NCBI RefSeq assembly: GCF_963576675.1
Contig: NC_088915.1
Span: forward strand, 3,911,001-3,975,000
Direction: 5' to 3'
Source: Euphorbia lathyris
Taxonomy: Eukaryota > Streptophyta > Magnoliopsida > Malpighiales > Euphorbiaceae
DNA: 64,000 nucleotides
Both the position numbers and the translations under genes were made by a program. Positions within the stretch are counted from its first letter, which is position 1; every line of letters starts with the position of its first letter. This document shows positions 9,186-20,495 of the stretch, one piece after another. The notes under the pieces are model-generated. The model made no database searches and was not told where the DNA came from. It saw nothing but the letters and a program-made list of their open reading frames with translations.

Positions 9186-10075
9186 TCTTTTAAAGTTAGA
9201 GTTTGATTACAATGAAACTAATGTTGTTCTAAATTAGTAAATGAATATGTTGTTCTAGTCATGTGCACCTAATGACGTTCAATTTCCAATTCCAAATTAT
9301 TATTTTTTTTTGTTGAGGATGTTACAAAAATATTTCAGAATGTTACAACCAAGATTTGCATTTTCAGGCTACCTGAATTTCGTAAGCAGCTTCTGACTCG
9401 CCTTTCACAATCATTCCACACCACAAAATCAGCAATCCGCTCTAAATTAGAGTAGAACAAATAAATATTGTCATGATTATTGATATACGTGAATATCAGA
9501 TTTGGACAGACCAAACATATTTATATAGAAATTTTATTTTATCGAACTTATTCACGTCTCCTCCTCTGGTAAAATTTTGTCTTATGGTTTAAAGGTGTAG
9601 AAAAAATGACTGAAACTGTAAAAGTAACTAAACATATCTCTTGAGTGGCTGCTATATCTCTTATCTTATGTTTTCTTTTCTTTGGTGTTCCTCTTTTATG
9701 TATCACAGAAGGTTAACAATATTTTATTATATGGTAGACAACAGCTTCACACCAAATGGTTGAATTTAAGTAAAATGGTATTTTATTACATATTTTCTCA
9801 TATTTGGAGTTTACCACCAAATTCCATTCTTAACCAACTAAGAGTAGTTTAAGCTTCCCTGTAACTTCGTGGTAAGATTGAAGAAAATTAGGGATAAGAT
9901 AAGTTTTTTTCCCTGCCAAGTAGTCCACGCTTTCTTAACTCTAGCAGCTCAACCGGTGGGACTCAATCAAACTGTTCTTCTAGAAATGATGGGATACTCA
10001 CAGCACCAAACAAATCTTATTTTTAGATTTAGTTTCAGACAAATCAATCTACTTAATCTTATAATTAATAAATTG
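9186..10075. repeat. Unit A tail, left of the CACTA insertion
   Basis: Non-coding. It matches 15200-15870 of unit B closely. About 480 bp (roughly 9300-9790) is missing from the three minus-strand copies, where the flanks meet at about 24100, 28550 and 32985. Confidence 0.7.
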
Positions 10076-11246
10076 CACTACAAGAAAATCACTAGTTAAG
10101 GACTGAAATTAATGACTAAATCAATTTTAGTCATTAATTTACTACTAACGTCAGTCACTAACATTTTTGTTGGTTGGAAATTAATAGATAGTGAATTCGC
10201 TGCACAAATAAAGACCAAATGCTGGTCATTATCTTTTTGGGTCCTCAAAAATATTAATATAAAAGTATTAATATATATAATTATTTCTATTATTCCTCTT
10301 TTATCTCTCTACTGCTCTTCAGAACATAACATTGACGGAGAGAAAACCGAGACATAAACCTAGCTCTCGTTTCTCAACTTCGGCTAAAACATCGGGCATC
10401 CCTTCTAGATCTGTTCATCCCTCTCTTCTCCACCCAACATCCTTCTCCTCTCCTTTATCTCTCTTGTCCATGTTTTTGTTTTTTCTAATTGCGAAAACTG
10501 AAAACCTACGGAGAACTACTGAACTGTCGATCTGAGAGAGCGAAGTAGCGAAATCATCGTTCCGAAAGAGCAGGTACTTAGGGTTTTGCTTTAATTCCTT
10601 CTCTCTTACTAAAATCTTGCATTTCTTAGATTTCTAGGGTTTTTCTTTCTACCCATTTTCTCTTTTGATTTGATTAAGGAACTGTATGCTCAGAGGGCGT
10701 CCATGTATGACATATTGATTTCGTGGAAAGCTTCATGACCTTTTGGCATTAATTACTGATAGATTTTTTAGTTCTCTTACTTTTAGATTTCTGAACAAGT
10801 TGTGTAATTTATGTTTTAGTTATTTGTTTGTTGGACATGAACTCTCTTCAATCCAAAGCTAGTTTTCTGTTTTGCTGCAAATTAATTAATTTACAAAAAA
10901 GAAAAAGTTATCCAGTTTAGTGACGGAAAGGTTGGCCACAAATATGCCATTTCCGTCAGTAAGGCAGGGATGGGCAATATCTCATAAGCACAATTAGCGA
11001 CCAAATTGTATGTGGTTTGCGACTAAATATTTAGTCGGTAACCTAGCGACATCTTTTTACAACCATATAATGCTGGTCGCGAAGCTAACGACTGAATCAA
11101 AAAAATTGTCACTAACCTGTTACCAACCAGCCAGTTACTGACCGAAAGATTTCAGTCGGTAACTCATGAAATTCAGTCGGTAAACGAGTTTAGGGACTGA
11201 ATTGCGACCGAATTTTCAGTCCCTAACTGTAAATTTTCTTGTAGTG
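10076..11246. mobile_element. Non-autonomous CACTA-type element, 1171 bp, TSD TTG
   Basis: Both ends are CACTACAAGAAAAT in inverted orientation, and the element is flanked by the 3-bp duplication TTG (10073-10075 and 11247-11249). Subterminal sequences repeat motifs such as CAGTCGGTAA, AGTCCCTAA and GCGACC, as in plant CACTA elements. The paralogous empty site survives at about 18545-18560 (ATAATTAATAAATTG joined to TAATAAC). 10270-10690 looks like a promoter or 5' UTR (CT-rich, then GCAGGTACTTAGGGTTTTGC), but no transposase ORF follows. It needs a transposase in trans. Confidence 0.92.
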
Positions 11247-11249
11247 TTG

Positions 11250-12174
11250 TAATAATTTTTTTAATTCCAATATCCTTTCAAAAACCGAGCACACACATAG
11301 TATGCATATCATGTGATTTTATTTTGTTTAATTCGTTATTTTTCTCAAACTTATAAGGCTAACTCCTTCTAAAGTTATTGAAAAAAAATTAGTTTTGTCC
11401 TTATCTTATAAAACATCTTAATTTTGTCCATTCATAATTTTTTTTGTGAATTTTATTTTGATAATAGAAAATTTGATTTAGTTTTATCATTTTCAAAATA
11501 TTTTCGAATAAAAAGTTTCCACGCAATTTATTAGAAAATAATAAAATTGAACCAATATGTTACATCAAGGATAAAAATTAAGCCATTTTATAAAATTAGA
11601 GGGAAATTTCCAATAACCTCATGATTAAAATTGAGGTTTTCCTAAAAATAAATCTGATCCATAGTAAAATTATATATGACTCGACAACACCGACACTATC
11701 CCGATTAGGTTAATACGAGATTGAAATGACCTTTTTTGGGTTAGATTACGGTTACTCATTTTGACACTAATTCGAAATTGACACGACATGATCACGATAC
11801 AAACTCAATAGTTGCAACATGTAATATTTATGTTGTAAGTTTTTATACATTTTTTATTGGGACAAGGGTCTAATTTAAGTGTGCCGCTTCAATCAAAGTG
11901 CAGGTTTAATGTGTGAAGTGATGCAAATTAAACCCTAATTTTTTCAAGCAATACCAATTTTAACCAAGCTCTGTCCAAAATTTAAAAAGACTGGTTTACT
12001 GTCATTGAATTGTCACATAGTATCTTCCAAATAAGTTTGTCGTTAAATCGAAGAAATTTCATATATTTTTTATTTGTTTTTCAATTTTTTTTTTTAGCAG
12101 AATTTTTAGCATTCATAGGTATCTCCTATGTGAGATCTGAATAGAAGGTAGCCCATCTATCAATTATGGATACT
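11250..12174. repeat. Unit A tail with truncated MITE-like copy
   Basis: This continues the unit after the CACTA insertion. 11345-11850 is the shared AT-rich tail. 11866-12110 is a truncated copy of the 4499-5047 element, beginning GGGACAAGGGTCTAATTTAAG. 12120-12170 joins unit B through the AGATCTGAATAG block, which is found reversed at 22320-22345. Confidence 0.7.
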
Positions 12175-12179
12175 GTTAG

Positions 12180-12677
12180 TGTTGGGCCCACAAGTTCACC
12201 AACAGCTCCAACTATGCAACTCCCTTATATCTTTGCAATGTGGGACTTGGGATGTATACTCAACAATCCTCCCCTCAGACCAAGGACCACAAGCCTCCCC
12301 TTCAGCGATAATCTGTCTAATCATCTTGTACGCCGCCAACCCACGAAACACGCCGCCTGACCACCACAATATCAGGAAGACTTTCGACAGAAGGCACCAA
12401 GCACAGATTTCCCATCGCAAGGTCGGACTGAGAGCCTCCCACATCTCCTTAGATTTCACATCGCAAGGTCGGGCTCTGATACCATTTGTTGGGCCCACAA
12501 GTTCACCAACAGCTCCACCATTAGTATAATATTTTCCGCTTTGGGCCGAGCCCGCACGGATTTGTTTTTTGGCTCCTTCCCAAAAGGCCTCATCCTAATG
12601 TAGTTGGTGAACTTCTTTATAAACTATGCAACTCCCTTATATCTTTCCAATGTGGGACTTGGGATGTATACTCAAGA
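12180..12677 (-). mobile_element. TRIM (miniature LTR retrotransposon), 498 bp, TSD GTTAG
   Basis: The left LTR is 12180-12265 and the right LTR is 12487-12677. Both begin TGTTGGGCCCACAAGTTCAC, and they share the end ACTCAACA/ACTCAAGA. The left LTR lacks about 105 internal bases. A primer-binding site AATGGTATCAGAGCC (minus strand, 12472-12486) abuts the right LTR, and a polypurine tract (minus strand, just inside 12266) abuts the left. The TSD GTTAG lies at 12175-12179 and 12678-12682. The empty site is preserved, reversed, at about 26780-26815. It has no coding capacity. Confidence 0.92.
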
Positions 12678-12764
12678 GTTAGGATTAGGGTTTACCTTCT
12701 CCAGAAAGTGGCATAATCAAATCTATAGAAATCAATGCTTAGGATTAGGTTTTATCTTTTCTAG

Positions 12765-12980
12765 AAAGCTAGCATTCAGCAATGCTTTTAGGATCTGATT
12801 TCTAACTGCTCCGTCGTGCGTAAATTTCTAATGAGAATCAAGATTAATTCGGTAGAAACCCTTCCTCGGGAAAGAAGGGAGGAGCATCAAGGGATGGTCA
12901 TGAACCCTACAAAATCATCTTTGGGATTAATAACCTCCATAACTTTATCTGCTAAAATATTATTAGCAAAAAAAGAGTTG
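12765..12980 (-). pseudogene. TPS (class II) fragment, unit B, minus strand
   Basis: The minus strand reads FANNILADKVMEVINPKDDF, then after a 1-base loss VHDHPLMLLPSFPRKGFYRI, and after a deletion of about 14 codons VRNQILKALLNA. The deleted stretch would hold LGFFLHSPFPSSEIY. This is the same GT20 block as the + strand fragment at 14840, but a separate, more diverged lineage. It faces the opposite way about 1.9 kb away. Non-functional. Confidence 0.85.
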
Positions 12981-14839
12981 TGTTTGTTTACAGGTGAATT
13001 GAGCAATTGTAACTTCTTTATGTGTTTTTGTTTTTTGTTGCTCACCAATCCATATGTATTTTGATGTTGTCTTAATTTTTTTTGCACGAAACTATCTTTC
13101 TTAACAAATCGAATTACTGCTTACAATTGTTTATGGTAAATCTTTGCACTTTTTCTTTGTTGGGTTTTATGTTTTAAGGGCAATTCTAAAGATATAATGA
13201 GTTTTGTAGCTACTCTATTTTATTATATGTGTTTAGAGATGATGTATCATTATTAATTTTTCTTTAATTACTTGTTTTCTATAGTGGTTTTTTTGAAATG
13301 ATTATGCCAAAAGGTGAGAATTTTAGGATTGTAATTGTGATTTCAATATATCTATTGTTAAATGTGTTTGTTTATGAGTATCTTACATAAGCTATCTGAT
13401 GTGTTCTATGATGATATGATTATTTGAAACCCTATAAGTTTGTTTTAAACTTGGTATGCTAATTTTTGTTATTAGATGTTGCTCTCTGGTGTTGTTTATA
13501 TACCCTATTTGATCTGTCAGGATGATATGATTACTTGAAATTGAAACCATAAGTTTGTTTATGCTTCTTTTGTTATGATAAGTTTTTCTGATACAAATCA
13601 AGATTGTCTTTTATTTGCTATGATGAATCTATGCTGGTCATGTTTGATCTGAATATTATCTAAATTTCATCGGACAATTATCTTTGTTGCAATTTCCTGC
13701 ATTTCCAACTAGTTGAGATTGCGGCTTTGGGAGTAACCATTTTTAGCTTAATTTTCAATGGAGGTGTTTGTTCATTTAGTAAAGCATTAGCAATGGTTAA
13801 TTTTAGTTTGGCAATGCTAGATATTTCTCTCAAAATACTAATTTGTTGTTTGTAACAAATGATAAGGAAGTTGTTGGTGTCAGACTTTATGAAATGGCAT
13901 TATTGTTTTGCTTCAATTCAGTTGCCCACTTTTAGGCAAAATTGATTCAACTCATGTACTTTTTATGCTTCTTCATTAATCTTGTTTGATGCTTTCTGGT
14001 AATAATTCATTGCATTTGTAATGACTATATTAATTATATGGGTTTTTTTTAATTGCTTGTTCAACATAAAATGAATTTAATTCCATTGAACATCTTAATC
14101 TATTTCCATTTGTTTCCAAGTAAATAGAGTCAACATGAGCATTTTAGAGGATTATATATGTGCTATGTTGCACGGAAACTGAATTTAAGATGAAATGCGG
14201 AAAAACTAAGGAAGAAGAGTTGAACATAATATATAAAAATGTAACTTGCTGGAAAGGAAAAATGTCTCCATTTGTACAGGGAATGAAAGGATGATTTGAG
14301 CCATGTTAGGAATTCAATTCTTATGTTGACTGGCTTTTTAGATGCTCAATTAATTCTGATTAAGGAAAACTTATACACAATAATCAGTGATTCATCAGAG
14401 AAATAGAAAGGAATTCTTGGTAGAATTTTTTAGATTCCAATGAGACAAGATGAAGAAATTAATTAAGTAATAATAAAACAGATGAAGAAATTAATTCTGT
14501 TTTTATGGTTGTTTTGTCTTTGATCTATATGTTATAGCCATGAACTGAAGACCTTTTTTTGGTTCATTTGAAAAAGTTTGAGACTGATGTTGGTTAAACT
14601 TGATGTGTTCGGATAGATGATGAAATCTAACTCCCTAGGGTGAATTTCTTAAAAGCAAATGCCTTTATGTGGATGTCTTAGATTACCCATTTGTTTTATT
14701 ATAATTAAATCTGCAACGTGCTTTTAGATCGTGATTCTTATTTTTGCATCCTCTATGTAGTTAATGGAAATCCGAAGCAAGGAGATTCAGATGGCCATGA
14801 TTGCTCCAGGAATTTTTTTCTAAAAAGATGGACACAGCA
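12981..14839. repeat. Unit B spacer between inverted TPS fragments
   Basis: Non-coding and AT-rich. It matches, in reverse, 24700-26480 and 29100-30850, with many small differences. It includes the block CTTACAATTGTTTATGGTAA (13118). I see no ORF of note. Confidence 0.7.
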
Positions 14840-15195
14840 ATGGAGATTCAGATGCTCCATCATCCTGTTGCTGCAAGAAGAAATTCCAGCAGGTGGTCAT
14901 TCAGCTTTAATGTTGATTCACTATGCCTTGAAAAGGATTGTCGATTTGACAAGTTGTTGTGGCAAGCAAATGTTTGTGCATATAAAATTTTTGCACATAG
15001 GGTTATGAAGGTTATTAATCTTGAAGATGCTTTTGTATGGGTTCATGACTATCACTTTATGGTCGTCGTTACATTTTTGAGGAAGTGTTCTTACCGAGTT
15101 AAGCTTGGTTCTTCCTTCATAGTTCATTTTTCTCGTTGGAAATTTATCTAACTTTACCAGTTACAGACGAGATTATGTAAGCATTGCTCAATGCT
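14840..15195 (+). pseudogene. TPS (class II) fragment, unit B, plus strand (best preserved)
   Basis: Conceptual reading from about 14930: RFDKLLWQANVCAYKIFAHR, VMKVINLEDAFVWVHDYHFM, VTFLRKCSYRVKLGSSFIVH. After a frame shift it reads EIYLTLPVTDEIM, a stop in place of Lys, and ALLNAL. About 90 consecutive TPS residues are recognisable, from the GT20 nucleotide-sugar synthase domain that normally sits about 180-280 residues into an 850-residue protein. Weak similarity upstream (CCKKKFQQ) may be the preceding FCKQQLWP region. The rest of the gene is missing. This is a fragment, not a retrocopy of the full mRNA. Confidence 0.87.
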
Positions 15196-15870
15196 CTAGT
15201 TTAATAGGTAGAATGGTTTTTGTCTTTTAAAGTTAGAGTTTGATTGCTATGAAGTTCTAAATTAGTAAATGAATATGTTGTTTTAGTCATATGTTGTTCT
15301 AGTCATTTCCAATTCCAAATTATTATATTTTTTGTTGAGGATGTTACAAAAATATTTCAGATTGTTACAACCAAGGTAGGTGCTATATTTGCATTTTCAG
15401 GCTACTTGAATTTCCTAATAGCTTCTGACTCTCCTTTCACAATCATTCCACACCACAAAATCGGCATTTCACTCTAAATTAGAATAGAACAAATGAATGT
15501 TGTCATGATTGTTGATATACGTGAATATCAGATTTGGACAGACCAGATATCTATGCAGAAAATGTATTTTATCGAACTTATTCACATCTCCTCCTATGGT
15601 AAAAAAATTTCGTATGGTTTCAACGTGTGGAAAAAATGACTGAAACGGTAAAAGTAACTAAACATATCTCTTGAGTGGCTGCTATATCTCTTATCTTATC
15701 TTTTCTTTTCTTTGGTGTTCCTCTTTTATGTATCACCGAAGGTTAACAGTATTTTATTATATGGTAGACAACATACTTTCTCATATTTAGAGTTTTCCCC
15801 CAAATTCCATTCTTAGCCAACTAAGAGTAGTTTAAGCTTCCCTGTAACTTTGTCTCTAGATTGAAGAAAA
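15196..15870. repeat. Unit B tail, left of the Helitron
   Basis: Non-coding and very similar to 9190-9880 of unit A. It ends with GATTGAAGAAAA at 15870, where the Helitron is inserted. The uninterrupted version is at about 9876-9895. Confidence 0.7.
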
Positions 15871-16842
15871 CTAGTATTATGCCCGCGCAACATTTTAAAT
15901 AATTTTGTATATAAATTTAACATTTTAATATTTTTAAAATTTTGTATCATTTATATATAGTGACATTAATATTTTGATTTAAAATAATTTAAATTTAAAA
16001 ATTGTAAATAAATTAACTAAACCGTTTATAATTGCTTGATAATACCATGTTCACATGTTTGCAAGGATCATTCATTTCCGTTCTTGCATAATATTTTTTT
16101 TATATAATCTTATAATTTTAAAATATTTATTACACTTTGTAGCGATATTTTTTCAATCAAATTTTAGGTCTCCTCAAATTTTTTTTACGTGTTTTCTAAA
16201 TCCTTTGATAAATCAATGAATTTGAAATAAGTACGTCTTTCTTTTTAAATTTTATTTAGTTTAGATTGTATTTTCGAGGTTTAAATATTGTGTTAATTAT
16301 TATGTGTTATAAATTTTTGTAGTTATATTAACTTTAATGCTATTTATTAAAGTAAAATGAATGTAATTTGAATGAATCCTTACATATATTTTTTTATCGT
16401 TACATAATTTGTGTTCGTTGGGATATTTTGTAACTTAATTTATTATATCTATTAAATTTAAATATAATTTTTTTTCAGTTATATTGGTTTTAATGTTATT
16501 TATTAAAGTTAAATGAATGGAATTTGAATGGATCCTTACATATATGTTTCATCATATAATTTTCTTTCATTTTGATATTTTGTAAGTTATTTTATCATAT
16601 CTATTAAATATAAATTAGATTACATATTTATAATTTTCTTTTGTTACTATTTTGGTAACTAATAAAAAATGTCTCTAAAACTCTTCTCATCTATTTCTCT
16701 CCGACTCCACTATTATATATAAAATATAGATATAGATATAAAATCCATCTTTAAAAATGAGAAAGAAACTTATAATAGTAATCATGACAAAACATGAATT
16801 GAGAACAAACTAACTATTACATATAAAAAAATCAAATAATTA

Positions 16843-18115
16843 CCTTGGGAAACATAACGATTTCCTGTAATTTTTTACTCTTTTGCTTTTCCCGATTTCA
16901 GTTGTCCATGCCTCTTTTATTTCCATCAGATTTCTTCAATTGAAGATATCAAAGTCTAAATTCTGACAATTCTTGAAGAAAAAAATACAATTAATAGAGT
17001 TTATAAATGGAAATCGTTACTAAATAAATCTTAATCTCTTACTGAAAACAGAACAAAATTATAAAAAAAAAATTAGGGTAATTAATTTATTAGTCCCTAT
17101 ATTTTGATAAAACACACTGTTTAGTCCTTGTATTTTCAAAAACACAGGGTAAGGTCCCTAACTTTTTTTCTCGGTGAACTGTTTACTCCTTTTGTCTATT
17201 TGTTAGATTTTTTACCGTTTATGAATTCAGATATGACTAAATTACCCTTTAATATTTATCAGTCAAAAGCAATTCACACCTTTATATCTTTCTCTCGCAA
17301 CTCGCACTAAAAAAATGGAGAAATGATTGAATCTCTAACCCATAATCGACTCAAATCAACCAGAAGAACACAGAGATCAGAAATAATGAAGATAATGGTC
17401 TTATATATTTGATTTTATGGCAAAAGATAGTTAAGGTATTACATTTTTTTAAATAGATTTTGACTCAAATCCAAATTGACTACCAGAATCTTCATGAAAG
17501 TTTAACGGTAGGGACTAAACAGTTCACCGAGAAAAACGTTAGGGACTAAACAGTTCATCGAGAAAAAGGTTAGGGACCTTACCGTGTGTTTTTGAAAATA
17601 CAGGGACTAAACATTGTGTTTTGTCAAAATATAGGGACTAATAAATTAATTACCCAAAAAATTATATGATTAAGAACAAAACTAATACATAATAAAAATA
17701 TAAAGGTCGATGATGACTTTGATTTTCGGTGGCCAATGAATATAATGATAGAATATTACCTTGGGAAACATAACGATTTCCTGAATTTTTTATTACCTTG
17801 GGAAACATAACGATTTCCTGAATTTTTTACTCTTTTGCTTTTCCCAATTCCAGTTGTCCATGCCTCTTTTATTTCCATCAGATTTCTTCAATTGGAGATA
17901 TCAAAGTCTAAATTTTGACAATTCTGGAAGAAAATGTTATTAATACAGTTTATCAATGGAAATCGCACCTAAATAAATCTGAATCTCTTAATGAAATCAG
18001 AACAAAATTATATAAAAAAATATATGATTAAGAACAAAACTAATACATAAATAAAAAAAATAAAAGTTGATGATGACTTTGATTTTCGTTGGCCAATGAG
18101 TATACTGATAGAATG
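16843..18115. repeat. ~340-bp tandem duplication inside the Helitron
   Basis: The sequence from TACCTTGGGAAACATAACGA at about 16840 is repeated from about 17757. Both copies run through TCAGTTGTCCATGCCTCTTT-like text, TTAAGAACAAAACTAATACAT and GATGATGACTTTGATTTTCG. The first copy is split by the MITE at 17076, so the duplication came before the MITE. A further small repeat of the first 40 bases occurs at about 17758-17825. Confidence 0.8.
17076..17655. mobile_element. Mutator-type MITE, 580 bp, 9-bp TSD, nested in the Helitron
   Basis: Same family as 5640-6208, with the same termini (GGGTAATTAATTTATTAGTC inverted at both ends) and arms of about 100 bp. The perfect TSD is AAAAAATTA (17067-17075 and 17656-17664). 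It carries no transposase ORF. Confidence 0.92.
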
Positions 18116-18368
18116 CTATCTGTCATGCTTTATATATAGGTTTATTTGTGACTTTTGGATTTCCTTCACTTTGTGTTTTTTCATCTTCTTGTAACTTTTA
18201 CTTTATTTTATTACTTAATTGATGGACTATTAATTGAAAATAAATAATGTATTAATATAGTACTAATTATATAAAGATAATTAGAACTTATTAACTCTTT
18301 TATTCTCTTTGCTCCTCTAAAACTCTTCTTGCAAATTCTCTTGCTTCCGTAATTATATATAGTATAAA

Positions 18369-18980
18369 TTAGGGACAACATAGGTTTTTCCCCTGCCAAG
18401 TGCTCCACTCTTTCTTAACTCTAACCCCTCAACGGGTGGAACTCAATCAAACTGTTCTTCTAGAAACGATGGGATACTGACAACACCAAACAAATCTTAT
18501 TTTTAGATTTAGTTTCAGAAAAATCAATCTACTTAATCTTATAATTAATAAATTGTAATAACTTTTTTAATTGCAATATCCTTTCAAAAACAAGCACACA
18601 CATAGTATGCATGTCATGTGATTTTATTTTGTTTAATTCGTTATTTTACTCAATTAAGTACTTATAAGGCTAACTCCTTCTAAAGTTATTGAAAAAAATT
18701 AATTTTGTTCTTATCTTATAAAACATCTTAATTTTGTCCATTCATAATAATTTCTTTTGTGAATTTTATTTTGATAATAGAAAATTTGATTTGGTTTTAT
18801 CATTTTCTAAATAATTTCGAATAAAAAGTTTCCACAAAATTTATTAGAAAATAATAAAATTGAACCAATATTTTATGGCAAGGATAAAAATTAAGCCATT
18901 TTATAAAATTAGAGGGAAATTCCCAATAACCTCATGATTAAAATTGAGGTTTTCCTAAAAATAAATTTGATCTATAGTGA
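18369..18980. repeat. Unit B tail, right of the Helitron
   Basis: Non-coding continuation of the unit. It holds the empty site for the CACTA element near 18555 and the shared AT-rich tail (18665-18980). It is cut at 18980 by the Copia remnant. Confidence 0.7.
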
Positions 18981-19374
18981 TGTTGGGACCAAACAAACAA
19001 ACAAACACAACCCACACAAAAAAAATAATAGAGAAAAGCAACAAAGGCATACAACAATTTTAGCGTGGAAACCTCTTCAATAATAAATAAAAACCACGGG
19101 ACCCGTAGGCCTCTTAAAACTCTACTATCGAAGGACTACAATTTTTGGATGGACAAAACTGTAACAAAAACCCTCGCTCTCTCACACAAACTCAAAGCCT
19201 AAGTTACACCTCCTAGTTAACTAGCATTGAGAATATGGAATACATCAACTAAATGCCTAAAACCTATTTATAGGGGAACTCTCCCTTGACTTCCTTATTT
19301 GTAGGGAAGGTGGGATTCACACATTCCTTTACAACACTTTTAAACAATGTGGGATTTGGGGAGATATCCCAACA
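18981..19374 (-). repeat. Copia remnant C: 3' LTR, 394 bp
   Basis: The termini are TGTTGGGACC and ATCCCAACA, an inverted pair. A polypurine tract (minus strand, GAGGGAGGATT) lies directly inside at 19375-19385, so this is the 3' LTR of a minus-strand element. The 5' LTR is not seen in the window. Confidence 0.8.
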
Positions 19375-20495
19375 AATCCTCCCTCGACCCAAATCCCCAC
19401 ATATCTCAACATCTTTAGAAAAATGAACCCTCTTTGCAGTCTTCTTTTTCTTCATTCTGCCAAGGGAACATCCATCCAGATAATAAATCGGTTTCCCTCT
19501 TTTCATTCCTTGCAGTATCAAGCTTCCACATTTAAACACTTTGCAAAACTTGTCGGCTCCAACATATTTGTACCCACGTGAAGCCAACTCTCCCAACCAA
19601 ATTATACTGGCTCTAGCACTAGGCACAAACTTCACATCAGCAAGTTTTTTACTACACCATTCTGGAGCTTCAGGCGAACTCTTCCGATGCCTTTAATCGT
19701 CATCTTCAATTGCTCCCACTCCGAATGTAGCCAAAATCTCCATCAACTAGTAAAGTGTCAAAACAAACTCGATCTCTACAAATATGAATATCAGCAGCAA
19801 ATCTAACACCCAATCATAATGATCTTCAACAAGATCATCAGCAAACGTCAATAAAAAATCATGATCTTCAACCACATTAGTAGAGGATTCACCATTTTTA
19901 CCATTACCCTTCCGTAGACTCTTCAAGTCCTCCAAAAAATGTGGGCAACGGGATTGCATGTGACCGGATTCACCATAATAAAAGCACTCAACAGTACTCA
20001 TATCCTTCTGTCGAGATTTTGATCTCCTGCCACAGTCACTCTTCTTATAGTTCCTCCCCCTTTCTCCACTCTCTCCAGCTATGAGTATCTTGGGACAACT
20101 GTCATCTTCTCGCATCATCTTTTCATTCTCTTTCAAAGCCGCCATAACATCATTTAGGTGCAACGTGTTCTTCCCCACTAACATCGTTTACACTAAGGAT
20201 TTGAAAGATCTAGGCAAAGAAGCTAACATGAGCAACAACTGCTCTTTATCGTCAATCTTATTTCCAATACTCAATAACTGACACACCTATTGATTAAAAT
20301 TATTAATGTGGTCAAGAATGTTACCTCCCTGTTCCATTTTGAGTGTGTACATATCCATCTTCGGACACAACCGGCTAGCCAATGACTTCGACAAATAAGT
20401 GCTCTCCAACTTATTCCATAACTCTTTCGGAGATGTCTCCGTCAACACAATCATCTTAATTTGGGGAGCAAGGGCTAACCTGATAGTGCTGATGT
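19375..20495 (-). pseudogene. Copia remnant C: gag and part of pol, broken
   Basis: The minus strand reads, from 20495 downwards, a UBN2-type gag (LALAPQIKMIVLTETSPKEL, WNKLESTYLSKSLASRL, MLVGKNTLHLNDVMAALKEN). A zinc knuckle CFYYGESGHMQSRC follows near 19990, with one cysteine replaced by Tyr. The start of pol (LGELASRGYKYVGADKFCKV, then YYLDG) reaches 19264. Integrase, RT and RNase H are deleted, so the pol start runs straight into the 3' LTR region. The gag is truncated at 20495. Stops and frame changes occur throughout. Confidence 0.8.

Larger units (their letters stand above)
15871..18368 (-). mobile_element. Non-autonomous Helitron, 2498 bp, inserted between A and T
   Basis: On the minus strand the element ends GCGCGGGCATAATACTAG before host T, matching the Helitron 3' CTRR end. 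It begins TTTATACTATATATAATTAC, which resembles the usual TCTATACTATATA start with the C changed to T. No target-site duplication is present. The empty site is at 9880-9893 (GAAGAAAATTAGGG), and reversed near 24012. I see no Rep/helicase ORF. It contains a Mutator-type MITE (17076-17655) and an internal tandem duplication. The usual hairpin before the 3' end is only half visible. Confidence 0.8.

Noticed and set aside
12179..12529. 100-116 codon ORFs on both strands over the TRIM
   Set aside because: They cross LTR and primer-site boundaries and match nothing. TRIMs are non-coding.
14840..15195. A working TPS gene
   Set aside because: Every TPS fragment in the window covers at most about 100 codons, has frame shifts or stops, and lacks the catalytic C-terminal part of the synthase and the phosphatase-like domain.
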